The notes: generated from the letters alone by a model not told the origin. Shown: positions 21,919-31,022, numbered from the stretch's first letter. The stretch: 64,000 nucleotides of DNA from Streptomyces mesophilus (GCF_011044995.1 NZ_JAAKZW010000008.1:1-64000); one strand, 5' to 3'. Made by a program: numbers and translations.

Positions 21919-24126
21919 TCAGCTCGAACTCTCCGCCTCCTCCCGCAACTTGGCGGCCTGCTGCAGCGGCATCGGCTCATGGCGCGCATAGCGCCGGCTG
22001 AAGCGCCCGGTTCCGTGCGAGAGCGAGCGCAGATCCACCGCGTACCGCCCGATCTCGATCTCCGGCACCTCGGCCCGTACGAGCGTGCGCCCGCCCGGCG
22101 ACTGTTCGGTGCCGACCACGCGGCCGCGCCGGCCGGACAGATCGCTCATCACGGCGCCCACATAGTCGTCCGCGACCAGGATCTGCACCTCGCTGACCGG
22201 TTCGAGGAGATGGATCGTCATCCCCGCCGCCGCCTCCCGCAGGGCCAGCGCCCCCGCCGTCTGGAACGCGGCGTCGGAGGAGTCCACCGAGTGCGCCTTT
22301 CCGTCGAGCAGCGTCACCCGCACGTCCACCAGCGGATACCCCAGCGCGACGCCTCGCGTGGCCTGGGCCCGTACCCCCTTCTCGACGGACGGGATGAACT
22401 GCCTCGGCACCGCGCCCCCGACGACCTTGTCGACGAACTCGATGCCCGCGCCGCCCGGCAGCGGCTCCACCTCGATCTCGCAGATCGCGAACTGACCGTG
22501 TCCGCCGGACTGCTTCACATGCCGCCCGCGCGCCGCCGCCTTGCCCGCGAAGGTCTCGCGCAGCGACACCTTGTGCGGGACGACGTCGACCTGTACGCCG
22601 AACCGGTTCCGCAGCCGCTCAAGAGCCACGTCGGCATGGGCCTCTCCCAGGCACCACAGGACGACCTGGTGGGTGCTCTGATTCTGCTCCAGACGCATCG
22701 TCGGATCCTCGGCCACCAGCCGGGAAAGACCCTGCGAGAGCTTGTCCTCGTCCGGTTTGCTGTGCGCCTGGATGGCCAGCGGCAGCAGCGGGTCCGGCAT
22801 GGTCCACGGCCGCATCAGGAGCGGCTGGTCCTTGTGGGACAGGGTGTCCCCGGTCTCGGCCCGGCTCAGCTTCGCCACACAGGCCAGGTCTCCCGCGATG
22901 GCCTTGGTGAGGGTGCGCTGCTGTTTGCCGAACGGCGAGGACAGGGCGCCGATCCGCTCGTCCACGTCATGGTCCTCATGTCCGCGGTCGGCCAGGCCGT
23001 GGCCCGAGACATGCACGGTCTCGTCGGGACGCAAGGTCCCCGAGAAGATCCGTACGAGAGAAATCCGCCCCACATACGGGTCGGAGGAGGTCTTCACGAC
23101 CTCGGCGACGAGCGGACCCTCCGGATCGCACGCGGCCACCTCGCGCGGCGCGCCGGACGGGGTGGTCACCTCGGGGGCCGGGCGCTCCAGGGGAGTGGGG
23201 AAGCCGCCCGTGATCAGTTCGAGGAGCTCCACCGTGCCCAGGCCCTGCTTGGAGCCCTCGGCCGCGGGCGCCGCGGCGAGCACCGGGTGGAAGATGCCGC
23301 GGGCCACCGCGGTCTCCAGATCACCCACGAGGGTCTTGAAGTCGATCTCCTCACCGCTCAGATAGCGGTCCATCAGGGACTCGTCCTCGCTCTCGGCGAT
23401 GATCCCCTCGATGAGCCGGTTACGCGCCTCCTCGATCAGCGGTAATTCGTCACCGGACGGCGGGCGCTCCTTGCGCTCGCCGGACGAGTAGTCGAAGACC
23501 TTCTGCGAGAGCAGCCCGATCAGGCCGTGCACGGGCGCGTGCCCATCGGCACCCGCCTCGCCGTGCAGCGGCAGATAGAGCGGCAGTACGGCATCGGGGT
23601 CGTCGCCGCCGAAGGTCTCGGCGCACGCCCGGGTCATCTGGTCGAAGTCGGCCCGCGCCGCCTCCAGGTGAGTGATCACGATGGCCCGCGGCATCCCGAC
23701 GGCCGCGCACTCGTCCCACACCATGCGGGTGGCGCCCGAGATGCCTTGCGTACCCTCCGCTGCCGAGACAACGAAAAGGGCCGCGTCCGCTGCTCGCAGA
23801 CCGGCCCGCAGTTCCCCGACGAAATCCGCGTATCCGGGGGTGTCGAGGAGGTTGATCTTGATGCCGCCCCATTCGACGGGTACGAGGGACAGCTGGACCG
23901 AGCGTTGCTGGCGATGCTCGATCTCGTCGTAGTCGGAGACGGTGCCGCCGTCCTCCACACGGCCCGCCCTGTTCACCGCCCCCGCGCTGAGTGCGAGGGC
24001 CTCCACCAGGGTCGTCTTGCCGCAGCCGCTGTGGCCGACCAGCACCACATTCCGTACGGACGCGGGGTGGTCGGCCGTCAGAGCCCTGCCGGCGGCCCCA
24101 GGGTGTGCATTTGCCTTGTCGCCCAT
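21919..24126 (-). CDS. EF-G-like translational GTPase (EF-G2 type) with a TTA codon
   Basis: A 735-residue paralogue of elongation factor G. The P-loop GHSGCGKT (31-38) and the G3 motif DTPG (95-98) are intact. The expected G4 motif NKxD is not there: the equivalent strand reads AIVITHLEAARADF. The Switch I region also deviates (SDYDEIEHRQQRSVQL). Domains II-V follow in EF-G order (HKDQPLLM, KVSLRETFAGKAAARGRHVKQSGGHGQF split by a loop, and FIPSVEKGVRAQA). EF-G2 proteins of actinobacteria are not known to replace EF-G in translocation. Leu228 is a TTA codon (23443-23445), so expression should require bldA. GGGAGG precedes the ATG. It stands alone between a terminator and a divergent gap. Confidence 0.9.
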   Translation of the reverse strand: MGDKANAHPGAAGRALTADHPASVRNVVLVGHSGCGKTTLVEALALSAGAVNRAGRVEDGGTVSDYDEIEHRQQRSVQLSLVPVEWGGIKINLLDTPGYADFVGELRAGLRAADAALFVVSAAEGTQGISGATRMVWDECAAVGMPRAIVITHLEAARADFDQMTRACAETFGGDDPDAVLPLYLPLHGEAGADGHAPVHGLIGLLSQKVFDYSSGERKERPPSGDELPLIEEARNRLIEGIIAESEDESLMDRYLSGEEIDFKTLVGDLETAVARGIFHPVLAAAPAAEGSKQGLGTVELLELITGGFPTPLERPAPEVTTPSGAPREVAACDPEGPLVAEVVKTSSDPYVGRISLVRIFSGTLRPDETVHVSGHGLADRGHEDHDVDERIGALSSPFGKQQRTLTKAIAGDLACVAKLSRAETGDTLSHKDQPLLMRPWTMPDPLLPLAIQAHSKPDEDKLSQGLSRLVAEDPTMRLEQNQSTHQVVLWCLGEAHADVALERLRNRFGVQVDVVPHKVSLRETFAGKAAARGRHVKQSGGHGQFAICEIEVEPLPGGAGIEFVDKVVGGAVPRQFIPSVEKGVRAQATRGVALGYPLVDVRVTLLDGKAHSVDSSDAAFQTAGALALREAAAGMTIHLLEPVSEVQILVADDYVGAVMSDLSGRRGRVVGTEQSPGGRTLVRAEVPEIEIGRYAVDLRSLSHGTGRFSRRYARHEPMPLQQAAKLREEAESSS

Positions 24127-24411
24127 GCCTTGCCTCCCGGTTTTCGTGCACGGTGAGGAGAAGGGCGCGGACACGCGGAAACCGCGTGCTGGATCAGGCT
24201 CGAATGGGCCGGCGGCTTCGGCGACGCCCGCGGTGCCTTCGAGCTTTCCACTCAGGTCTTCCTGCGTCCATACGTCGTACGTGATCGCCCGGGTGCGCGT
24301 GCGACCGGGGCTCCGCGGGTGGAGCGGGCCGCCCCGTGACTACGATGGGCCAGCCGGTGGCCGCAGGGGCCGCGCGGCCCGCCACCCCCCTTGGGAAGAG
24401 GCTCGAAGGCC

Positions 24412-25152
24412 ATGCTGAACAAGTACGCGCGTGCGTTCTTCACGCGTGTTCTCACGCCGTTCGCCGCGTTTCTGCTCCGCAGGGGGGTCAGCCCCGACGC
24501 GGTCACCCTGATCGGGACGGCCGGTGTGGTGGCGGGTGCGCTGTGGTTCTTCCCGCGCGGGGAGTTCTTCTGGGGCACCATCGTCATCACCCTGTTCGTG
24601 TTCTCCGACCTGGTGGACGGGAACATGGCGCGCCAGGCCGGCATCTCGAGCCGCTGGGGCGCGTTCCTCGACTCGACGCTCGACCGGGTCGCCGACGGTG
24701 CGATCTTCGGCGGCTTCGCGCTCTGGTACGCGGGCAAGGGCGACGACAACATTCTGTGCGCGGTCGCCATCTTCTGTCTGGCGAGCGGCCAGGTCGTCTC
24801 GTACACGAAGGCACGTGGCGAATCGATCGGCCTGCCCGTCGCGGTGAACGGACTGATCGAGCGCGCCGAGCGGCTGGTGATCTCGCTGGTCGCGGCCGGT
24901 CTCGCGGGTCTGCACACATTCGGCGTGCCGGGGATCGAGGTCCTGCTGCCGATCGCGCTGTGGATCGTGGCCGTCGGCAGCCTGGTCACGCTCGGCCAGC
25001 GGGTCGTGACGGTGCGCCGGGAGTCGGCCGAGGCGGACGCCGCGGCGGCGGATGCCGCGGCGGCCGAGGCCTCCGTACAGGAAAGCGCGGCCGTGCGGGA
25101 GAGCACGGCACCGGGGAACGAAAACGCGGCACGGGGGAGCGAGACGGCCTGA
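24412..25152 (+). CDS. pgsA: CDP-alcohol phosphatidyltransferase (phosphatidylinositol phosphate synthase)
   Basis: Membrane enzyme that joins CDP-diacylglycerol to inositol 1-phosphate, giving the phosphatidylinositol phosphate used for PIM lipids. The 246 residues contain the full catalytic signature: D66-x-x-D69-G-x-x-AR (SDLVDGNMAR), then G, D87 and D91 (RWGAFLDSTLDRVAD), in a bundle of about six membrane helices. The C-terminal tail is Ala/Glu-rich. The specificity rests on context: it overlaps the acyltransferase gene by one base, and pimA follows. The name pgsA is historic; it is not phosphatidylglycerol phosphate synthase. The GAAGG near the ATG is a weak ribosome binding site. Confidence 0.88.
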   Translation: MLNKYARAFFTRVLTPFAAFLLRRGVSPDAVTLIGTAGVVAGALWFFPRGEFFWGTIVITLFVFSDLVDGNMARQAGISSRWGAFLDSTLDRVADGAIFGGFALWYAGKGDDNILCAVAIFCLASGQVVSYTKARGESIGLPVAVNGLIERAERLVISLVAAGLAGLHTFGVPGIEVLLPIALWIVAVGSLVTLGQRVVTVRRESAEADAAAADAAAAEASVQESAAVRESTAPGNENAARGSETA

Positions 25153-26087
25153 TGAGCATGGGCAAGACGACGGAGAAGCTGACGGACGCGCTGTACGGGC
25201 TCGGCTGGGGGACGGTCAAGAAGCTGCCCGAGCCCGTCGCCGTCCGCCTGGGTCGGACCATGGCCGACATCGCGTGGAAGAAGCGCGGCAAGGGCGTGCA
25301 GCGGCTCGAGGCCAACTACGCGCGGGTGGTCCCGGACGCGAGCCCGGAGCGGCTCGCCCAGCTGTCCAAGGCGGGCATGCGCTCGTACATGCGGTACTGG
25401 ATGGAGTCCTTCCGGCTGCCGACCTGGTCGGCAGACCGTATCCGCGGGGGTGTGGAGCTCGAGGACGTCCACCGTCTGACCGACGCCCTGGCCTCCGACA
25501 GGGGCGTGGTCTTCGCGCTGCCGCACCTGGCCAACTGGGACCTCGCCGGCGCCTGGCTCACCACCGCGTTGGAGACGCCGTTCACGACCGTGCAGGAGCG
25601 GCTCAAGCCGGAGTCCCTGTACGACCGGTTCGTGGCGTACCGCAGCAGTCTCGGCATGGAGGTCCTGCCGCACACGGGCGGATCCGCCTTCGGGACGCTC
25701 GCCCGGCGGCTGCGCGCGGGAGGCACGGTGTGCCTGGTCGCGGACCGCGATCTTTCCGCGTCCGGTGTCGAGGTGAAGTTCTTCGGCGAGACCGCACGGA
25801 TGCCCGCGGGCCCGGCGATGCTCGCCCAGCAGACGGGTGCGCTGCTGCTGCCGGCCACGCTCTGGTACGACGACACGACCGTGTTGAAGGGCCGTATCCA
25901 CGCACCCGTCGAAGTCCCCGAGACAGGCACCCGGGCCGAGAAGACGTCCTCGATGACGCAGGCCCTGGCGGACGCCTTCGCCACGGGTATCGCCGACCAC
26001 CCGGAGGACTGGCACATGCTGCAGCGGCTGTGGCTCTCGGACCTCGACCCCGAGAAGGCTCCACGCCCCGAGAAGGGCACTCAGTGA
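25152..26087 (+). CDS. Phosphatidylinositol mannoside acyltransferase (PatA-like)
   Basis: Peripheral membrane acyltransferase expected to acylate the mannose of PIM, using acyl-CoA. The 311 residues belong to the LpxL/HtrB superfamily, with the catalytic H-x4-D at H125 and D130 (ALPHLANWD). Other family blocks are SLGMEVLPHTGG, GGTVCLVADRD and WYDDTTVLKGRIH. In the operon, TGATG joins it to pgsA (one-base overlap) and its stop overlaps pimA by 4 bp, so all three are translationally coupled. In mycobacteria the equivalent gene is Rv2611c; the assignment is by homology and gene order. Confidence 0.9.
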   Translation: MSMGKTTEKLTDALYGLGWGTVKKLPEPVAVRLGRTMADIAWKKRGKGVQRLEANYARVVPDASPERLAQLSKAGMRSYMRYWMESFRLPTWSADRIRGGVELEDVHRLTDALASDRGVVFALPHLANWDLAGAWLTTALETPFTTVQERLKPESLYDRFVAYRSSLGMEVLPHTGGSAFGTLARRLRAGGTVCLVADRDLSASGVEVKFFGETARMPAGPAMLAQQTGALLLPATLWYDDTTVLKGRIHAPVEVPETGTRAEKTSSMTQALADAFATGIADHPEDWHMLQRLWLSDLDPEKAPRPEKGTQ

Positions 26088-27247
26088 AGATCGGCATCGT
26101 CTGCCCGTACTCGTGGGACGTGCCGGGCGGCGTCCAGTTCCATATCCGCGACCTCGCCGAGCACCTGATCCGGCTCGGTCACGAGGTGTCGGTGCTCGCC
26201 CCGGCCGATGAGGACACCCCGCTGCCGCCGTACGTGGTCTCGGCGGGCCGTGCTGTTCCCGTGCCGTACAACGGCTCGGTCGCGCGGCTCAGCTTCGGGT
26301 TCCTCTCTGCGGCGCGGGTGCGCAGGTGGCTGCACGACGGCACCTTCGACGTGATCCACATCCACGAGCCGGCCTCGCCCTCGCTCGGGCTGCTCACCTG
26401 CTGGGCGGCGCAGGGGCCGATCGTCGCGACCTTCCACACGTCCACCGCCCGGTCGCGGGCCATGGTCGCCGCGTATCCGATCCTGCAGCACGCGCTCGAG
26501 AAGATCAGCGCGCGGATCGCGGTCAGCGAGTACGCGCGCCGCACGCTGGTCGAGCACCTCGGCGGCGACGCGGTGGTCATCCCCAACGGCGTCGACGTGG
26601 ACTTCTTCGCGCGGGCCGAGCCCAAGGCGGAGTGGCAGGGCGGCACGATCGGCTTCATCGGCCGGATCGACGAGCCCCGCAAGGGACTTCCCGTCCTGAT
26701 GAAGGCGCTGCCCAAGATCCTGGCGGAGCTGCCCGAGACCCGGCTCCTCGTCGCGGGGCGTGGCGACGAGGAGGAGGCCGTGGCCTCGCTGCCGGCCGAG
26801 ATGCGCTCGCGCGTCGAGTTCCTCGGCATGGTCAGCGACGAGGACAAGGCGCGGCTGCTGCGCAGTGTCGACGTGTACGTCGCCCCCAACACCGGCGGCG
26901 AGAGCTTCGGCATCATCCTCGTCGAGGCCCTGTCCGCGGGGGCACCGGTGCTCGCCTCCGACCTGGACGCGTTCGCGCAGGTCCTGGACCAGGGCGGGGC
27001 CGGCGACCTGTTCGCCAACGAGGACGCGGACGCGCTGGCGACCGCCGCCGTGAAGCTCCTCGGCGACGCCGACCGCCGCGCCGGCCTCAGCGAACGGGGC
27101 AGCGCCCACGTCCGCCGCTTCGACTGGTCGACGGTCGGCGCGGACATCCTCGCGGTCTACGAGACGGTCACGGACGGCACGACCTCGGTCGCGGCGGACG
27201 AACGGTCCACGGGTCTGCGGGCACGGTTCGCGCGGGCGCGGGACTGA
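26084..27247 (+). CDS. pimA: Phosphatidylinositol alpha-mannosyltransferase
   Basis: GT4-family glycosyltransferase that transfers the first mannose from GDP-mannose to phosphatidylinositol on the cytoplasmic membrane face. The 387 residues start with the typical VKIGIVCPYSWDVPGGVQFHI (a GG loop) and end the second Rossmann domain with the donor-binding ESFGIILVEALSAG, including the E-x7-E motif. Basic patches and a hydrophobic groove in the N-terminal domain fit membrane binding. The GTG start overlaps the acyltransferase stop (GTGA). Last gene of the PIM operon; a decayed gene and a terminator follow. Confidence 0.92.
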   Translation: MKIGIVCPYSWDVPGGVQFHIRDLAEHLIRLGHEVSVLAPADEDTPLPPYVVSAGRAVPVPYNGSVARLSFGFLSAARVRRWLHDGTFDVIHIHEPASPSLGLLTCWAAQGPIVATFHTSTARSRAMVAAYPILQHALEKISARIAVSEYARRTLVEHLGGDAVVIPNGVDVDFFARAEPKAEWQGGTIGFIGRIDEPRKGLPVLMKALPKILAELPETRLLVAGRGDEEEAVASLPAEMRSRVEFLGMVSDEDKARLLRSVDVYVAPNTGGESFGIILVEALSAGAPVLASDLDAFAQVLDQGGAGDLFANEDADALATAAVKLLGDADRRAGLSERGSAHVRRFDWSTVGADILAVYETVTDGTTSVAADERSTGLRARFARARD

Positions 27248-27410
27248 GCACGATCGCCTACTGCCCGTGGTGTGGCGCCCGGCTGCCGGCCTCCCAGCGC
27301 GACCGCTGGTTCGACGAGTTGGAGCACGCCGGCATCGACCCCTGGCAGGCAAGATCCCGCCCGAATTCGAGGACGGGCGCTGGATGCAGGACGTCTCAGG
27401 GGACGGCTAG
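27247..27410 (+). pseudogene. Remnant of a zinc-ribbon protein (DUF6980-like), truncated and frameshifted
   Basis: Immediately after pimA the sequence encodes STIAYCPWCGARLPASQR, then DRWFDELEHAGIDPWQ, a pattern I associate with DUF6980-type small zinc-ribbon proteins. There is no start codon or N-terminal part. Within the fragment the frame is lost near 27348: one frame runs into ARSRPNS, while the other continues sensibly as GKIPPEFEDGRWMQDV to a TAG at 27408. This fits a gene fragment with a small indel. The family name is from memory. Confidence 0.6.
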
Positions 27411-27436
27411 GGCCTGATCGACAAGACAGGCCCTAG
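27407..27436 (+). terminator. Terminator of the PIM operon
   Basis: CTAGGGCCTG and CAGGCCCTAG form a perfect 10-bp stem with a 10-nt loop. The stem contains the stop codon of the gene remnant. Confidence 0.7.
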
Positions 27437-27485
27437 CGGCGCCGCGGCAGGCTCGCCGCCGAGTGGGAGCGACTGCCGAGCCGGC

Positions 27486-28733
27486 TCACTTCGGCGTGAG
27501 CAGCGGCCACACCTCCACGTCCGCCTGTTCGCCCCAGACCGGGTCGCCGTGCGCGTACCCCGGGACGACCTGGAACGTGACGTGACGGTTGCCGTTGCGG
27601 CGGATCAGGTCCGCGCCCAACGGGTGGTCGCCGCGGCCGAGTTCCATGTTGATCCAGACGACCTCGGCGCGGATCCGGTCCCAGGCGATGCGGTACGTGG
27701 CGTCGTCGCCGGCCCAGATCGCGCACAGGTCGCGCAGCAGGGCGTGCGGGACGAGGCCGCTGCCCAGGGCCGCCGTGGCCTCGCCCCATACCGGCAGCGG
27801 GCTGTGCGCGAGCGTGAAGTGGTCCTCGGCGGGGGAGGCCCCGAAGGTGTACGTGCCTGCGGCATGGCCCTGCCGGTAGATCCAATTTGCCGGTCCCGGA
27901 AGGGTGTTGGTGCGGATCAGGGCGTAGTGGGCGAGACCGGCGTGGGTGAAGCGGGTCGTGGGATCGACGGGGCGCGGCACCGGGCTCGCCCCGTCCGGGT
28001 CGGACAGCGCGCGGGCGAGCAGACCCTTGAGCCCTGGGTCGTTGACGTACGAGCCCTGGTCGATCAGGGACTGGAACGTGTCGCGCGCCTGCCCGGCCCG
28101 CACCGCCAGGTCCCCTTCGTAGGGGCCGGTGGTGTCCAGGACGACGACCCGTTCAAGACGCCTGTCGCCCCCGCGGCCTGCCAGGTCGAGCGCGAGCGCC
28201 GCGCCCGCCGAGTGGCCGATGAGCTGGTACGGAAGCCGGAGCGCCGCGTCCACGGCGTCGATCACGCGGCGGGCGTCCACGCGGTGCGCGGCCAGGCCCC
28301 GGCCGGCGCCGATGCCGGCGGCAGTGGCGAGGTCCTCGCGCGGAGTGATGCCGATGACCAGGTGTCCGAGGCGGCGCAGATGGTGGGCGAGGTTGCGCTC
28401 GCGCGGGGTGAAGAAGTTCGCCGTGAAGTTCAGGCCGCCGCCGGGCAGCAGATAGGCGAGCGAACGCGGCCGCTGGCCTGTGTCGGCGACCACGTCCACG
28501 GCGTAGGGCGAGCCGTCGCCCTCGATCAGGAACCTGGTGCGGGTCCAGCCGATGCCACGGTCGAGGACGGTGGGCGCGGCGCCCAGCGCATCGGTCATCG
28601 CACCCAGCCCATCGGACATCGCACCGAGCGCATCGGCCATCTCCCCGTGCACATTGGCGGCCGCCGTCCCGCCCCCCAACGCCGCCGTCGCCAAGCCCAC
28701 CGCGCCCGCGGCCAGCACCTGCCGCCTGTCCAT
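27486..28733 (-). CDS. Exported alpha/beta hydrolase
   Basis: A 415-residue esterase- or lipase-type hydrolase. A twin-arginine-like signal (MDRRQVLAAGAVGLATAALGG) suggests export. It is followed by heptad-like repeats MADALGAMSDGLGAMTDALGA (split: residues 32-52). The hydrolase core has an oxyanion-type LLPGGGLNFTANFF, the nucleophile elbow GHSAG (S175) and a late histidine in VVPGYAHGD. The substrate is unknown. GGGGGG just upstream of the ATG is the ribosome binding site. It is divergent from the LemA-like gene. The export route (Tat rather than Sec) is inference, because the hydrophobic stretch is moderately hydrophobic and the RR pair lacks the full Tat consensus. Confidence 0.85.
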   Translation of the reverse strand: MDRRQVLAAGAVGLATAALGGGTAAANVHGEMADALGAMSDGLGAMTDALGAAPTVLDRGIGWTRTRFLIEGDGSPYAVDVVADTGQRPRSLAYLLPGGGLNFTANFFTPRERNLAHHLRRLGHLVIGITPREDLATAAGIGAGRGLAAHRVDARRVIDAVDAALRLPYQLIGHSAGAALALDLAGRGGDRRLERVVVLDTTGPYEGDLAVRAGQARDTFQSLIDQGSYVNDPGLKGLLARALSDPDGASPVPRPVDPTTRFTHAGLAHYALIRTNTLPGPANWIYRQGHAAGTYTFGASPAEDHFTLAHSPLPVWGEATAALGSGLVPHALLRDLCAIWAGDDATYRIAWDRIRAEVVWINMELGRGDHPLGADLIRRNGNRHVTFQVVPGYAHGDPVWGEQADVEVWPLLTPK

Positions 28734-28792
28734 GGAACCCCCCTGAAGTCGTCCGGGCCGTCCGGCGTGAAGGAGCGACGCCTTGGTCCCGG

Positions 28793-28798
28793 TAGCCT
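28793..28798 (+). promoter_or_regulatory. -10 box for the LemA-like gene
   Basis: TAGCCT ends 8 nt before the GTG at 28807, in keeping with the near-leaderless arrangement seen at several other genes here. Confidence 0.35.
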
Positions 28799-28806
28799 TT
28801 CCGCCC

Positions 28807-29352
28807 GTGACCGTAACGCTGATCTGGATCGCCGTAGCCCTGTTCGCCATCGGCTTGTATCTGAGCTGGACCGCCGGGCGCCTCGACCGGCTGCACGCCC
28901 GGATCGACGCGGCACGGGCGGCACTTGACGCCCAGCTCCTGCGCCGGGCCTCGGTCGCACAGGAGCTGGCCACGTCCAACGTGCTCGATCCGGCGGCCTC
29001 GATCGTCCTGTACGAGGCCGCGCACGCCGCGCGCCAGGCCGAGGAGGAGCAGCGCGAAGTCGCCGAGAGCGATCTGAGCCAGGCACTGCGCGCCGTCTTC
29101 GGGGACGTCGACCAGGTCGAGGCGGTACGCGAGGCGCCCGGCGGCGTCGAGGCGGCGGAGGAGCTGGCGCAGGCGGTGCGCAGGGTGCCGATGGCGCGGC
29201 GCTTCCACAACGACGCCGTACGCGCGGCGCGGGCGCTGCGGCGCCACCGCAAGGTGCGGCTGTTCCGTCTCGCGGGCCACGCGCCCTTCCCGCTGGCCTT
29301 CGAGATGGACGACGAACCGCCCGTCGCGCTGGCGGACCGGCCCGGGTCCTAG
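28807..29352 (+). CDS. LemA-like single-span membrane protein
   Basis: A 181-residue protein with an N-terminal membrane anchor (LIWIAVALFAIGLYLSWTAG) and a long helical cytoplasmic part (RLDRLHARIDAARAALDAQLLRRASVAQELA). The layout resembles the LemA family, although the LemA consensus is weak. The middle region is acidic and Ala/Glu-rich. Function unknown. GTG at 28807 is preferred over one at 28783 because the anchor then starts at the N-terminus. The next gene, pdxS, begins 156 bp downstream. Confidence 0.75.
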   Translation: MTVTLIWIAVALFAIGLYLSWTAGRLDRLHARIDAARAALDAQLLRRASVAQELATSNVLDPAASIVLYEAAHAARQAEEEQREVAESDLSQALRAVFGDVDQVEAVREAPGGVEAAEELAQAVRRVPMARRFHNDAVRAARALRRHRKVRLFRLAGHAPFPLAFEMDDEPPVALADRPGS

Positions 29353-29508
29353 TCGCCGCACCACTGCGGGCGTAGGTCCCTGACCAGGCAGTACATCCCC
29401 CTCGTACAGAAAAATGAGCCACCGGCTACCCATTGGCCCTTGCTGTGGCCTGCTCCAGGGAGTTGGCTCGTAGTCACACCGTCTTCCTTCACTCCAGTGA
29501 GGTCATCC

Positions 29509-30414
29509 GTGGCTACCAACACCCCCGAAACCCCCGCCACCGGCACCGCCCGCGTCAAGCGCGGCATGGCCGAGCAGCTCAAGGGCGGCGTCATCATGGA
29601 CGTGGTCAACGCCGAGCAGGCGAAGATCGCCGAGGACGCGGGTGCCGTGGCCGTCATGGCCCTGGAGCGCGTGCCGGCCGACATCCGCAAGGACGGCGGC
29701 GTGGCCCGTATGTCCGACCCGAACATGATCGAAGAGATCATCGAGGCGGTCTCCATCCCGGTCATGGCCAAGTCCCGCATCGGCCACTTCGTCGAGGCGC
29801 AGATCCTGCAGTCGCTCGGCGTCGACTACATCGACGAGTCCGAGGTCCTCACCCCGGCCGACGAGGTCAACCACAGCGACAAGTTCGCGTTCACGACCCC
29901 GTTCGTCTGCGGCGCCACCAACCTGGGCGAGGCCCTGCGCCGTATCGCCGAGGGCGCGGCCATGATCCGCTCCAAGGGCGAGGCCGGCACCGGCAACGTC
30001 GTCGAGGCCGTGCGCCACATGCGCCAGATCAAGAACGAGATCGCGCGCCTTCGCGGCTACGACAACAACGAGCTGTACGCCGCCGCCAAGGAGCTGCGCG
30101 CCCCGTACGAGCTGGTCAAGGAAGTCGCCGAGCTCGGCAAGCTCCCCGTCGTGCTGTTCTCCGCGGGTGGCGTGGCCACCCCGGCCGACGCCGCTCTGAT
30201 GCGTCAGCTCGGCGCCGAGGGCGTCTTCGTCGGCTCCGGCATCTTCAAGTCGGGCGACCCGGCCAAGCGCGCCGCCGCCATCGTGAAGGCCACCACCTTC
30301 TACGACGACCCGAAGATCATCGCCGACGCCTCCCGCAACCTGGGCGAGGCCATGGTCGGCATCAACTGCGACACCCTGCCCGAGACCGAGCGCTACGCGA
30401 ACCGGGGCTGGTAG
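29509..30414 (+). CDS. pdxS: Pyridoxal 5'-phosphate synthase, lyase subunit
   Basis: Makes PLP from ribose 5-phosphate, glyceraldehyde 3-phosphate and ammonia delivered by PdxT. The 301 residues form the (beta/alpha)8 barrel with the family blocks [60 protein letters not shown] and [12 protein letters not shown]. The two reactive lysines lie in the IMAKSR and KGEAGT regions. The GTG was selected because GAGG lies 6-7 nt before it, which gives the normal length. pdxT follows after 5 nt. Confidence 0.97.
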   Translation: MATNTPETPATGTARVKRGMAEQLKGGVIMDVVNAEQAKIAEDAGAVAVMALERVPADIRKDGGVARMSDPNMIEEIIEAVSIPVMAKSRIGHFVEAQILQSLGVDYIDESEVLTPADEVNHSDKFAFTTPFVCGATNLGEALRRIAEGAAMIRSKGEAGTGNVVEAVRHMRQIKNEIARLRGYDNNELYAAAKELRAPYELVKEVAELGKLPVVLFSAGGVATPADAALMRQLGAEGVFVGSGIFKSGDPAKRAAAIVKATTFYDDPKIIADASRNLGEAMVGINCDTLPETERYANRGW

Positions 30415-30419
30415 TCCCC

Positions 30420-31022
30420 ATGGCAACCACTCCTGTCATCGGCGTCCTTGCTCTTCAGGGCGACGTACGGGAGCACCTCATCGCCCTGGCCGCGGCGGAT
30501 GCCGTGGCCAGGCCGGTGCGGCGCCCCGAGGAGCTCGCCGAGGTCGACGCCCTGGTCATCCCGGGCGGCGAATCGACCACGATCTCCAAACTGGCCGTGC
30601 TCTTCGGCCTGTTGGAGCCTCTGCGTGAGCGCGTACGCGGCGGGATGCCCGTCTACGGCACCTGCGCCGGCCTGATCCTGCTCGCCGACAAGATCCTCGA
30701 CCCGCGCTCGGGCCAGGAGACGATCGGCGGCATCGACATGATCGTGCGCCGCAACGCGTTCGGACGCCAGAACGAGTCGTTCGAGGCCTCGGTGGACGTC
30801 CAGGGTCTGGGCCCCGTCGAAGGCGTCTTCATCCGCGCCCCGTGGGTCGAGTCCGTCGGCGCCGAGGTCGAGGTGCTCGCCGAGCACGGCGGCCACATCG
30901 TCGCCGTACGTCAGGGCTGGTCGCTCGCCACGTCGTTCCATCCGGAGCTCACGGGCGACCACCGCGTGCACGGGCTGTTCGTCGAGATGGTCCGGGAGAA
31001 GGCGGCTGCCGGATCCCGGTAG
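30420..31022 (+). CDS. pdxT: Pyridoxal 5'-phosphate synthase, glutaminase subunit
   Basis: Class I glutamine amidotransferase that hydrolyses glutamine and channels ammonia to PdxS; 200 residues. The catalytic cysteine is C82 ([12 protein letters not shown]), with H174 and E176 (TSFHPEL). The oxyanion and glutamine-binding PGGESTT is at 48-54. It starts 5 nt after pdxS and forms a two-gene operon with it. A short hairpin directly follows its stop codon, before yebC. Confidence 0.97.
   Translation: MATTPVIGVLALQGDVREHLIALAAADAVARPVRRPEELAEVDALVIPGGESTTISKLAVLFGLLEPLRERVRGGMPVYGTCAGLILLADKILDPRSGQETIGGIDMIVRRNAFGRQNESFEASVDVQGLGPVEGVFIRAPWVESVGAEVEVLAEHGGHIVAVRQGWSLATSFHPELTGDHRVHGLFVEMVREKAAAGSR

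Noticed and set aside
28603-28726. Alternative frame over the signal region of the secreted hydrolase (small Ala/Pro-rich proteins)
   Set aside because: No ribosome binding site; explained by GC-biased shadow frames of the hydrolase gene.
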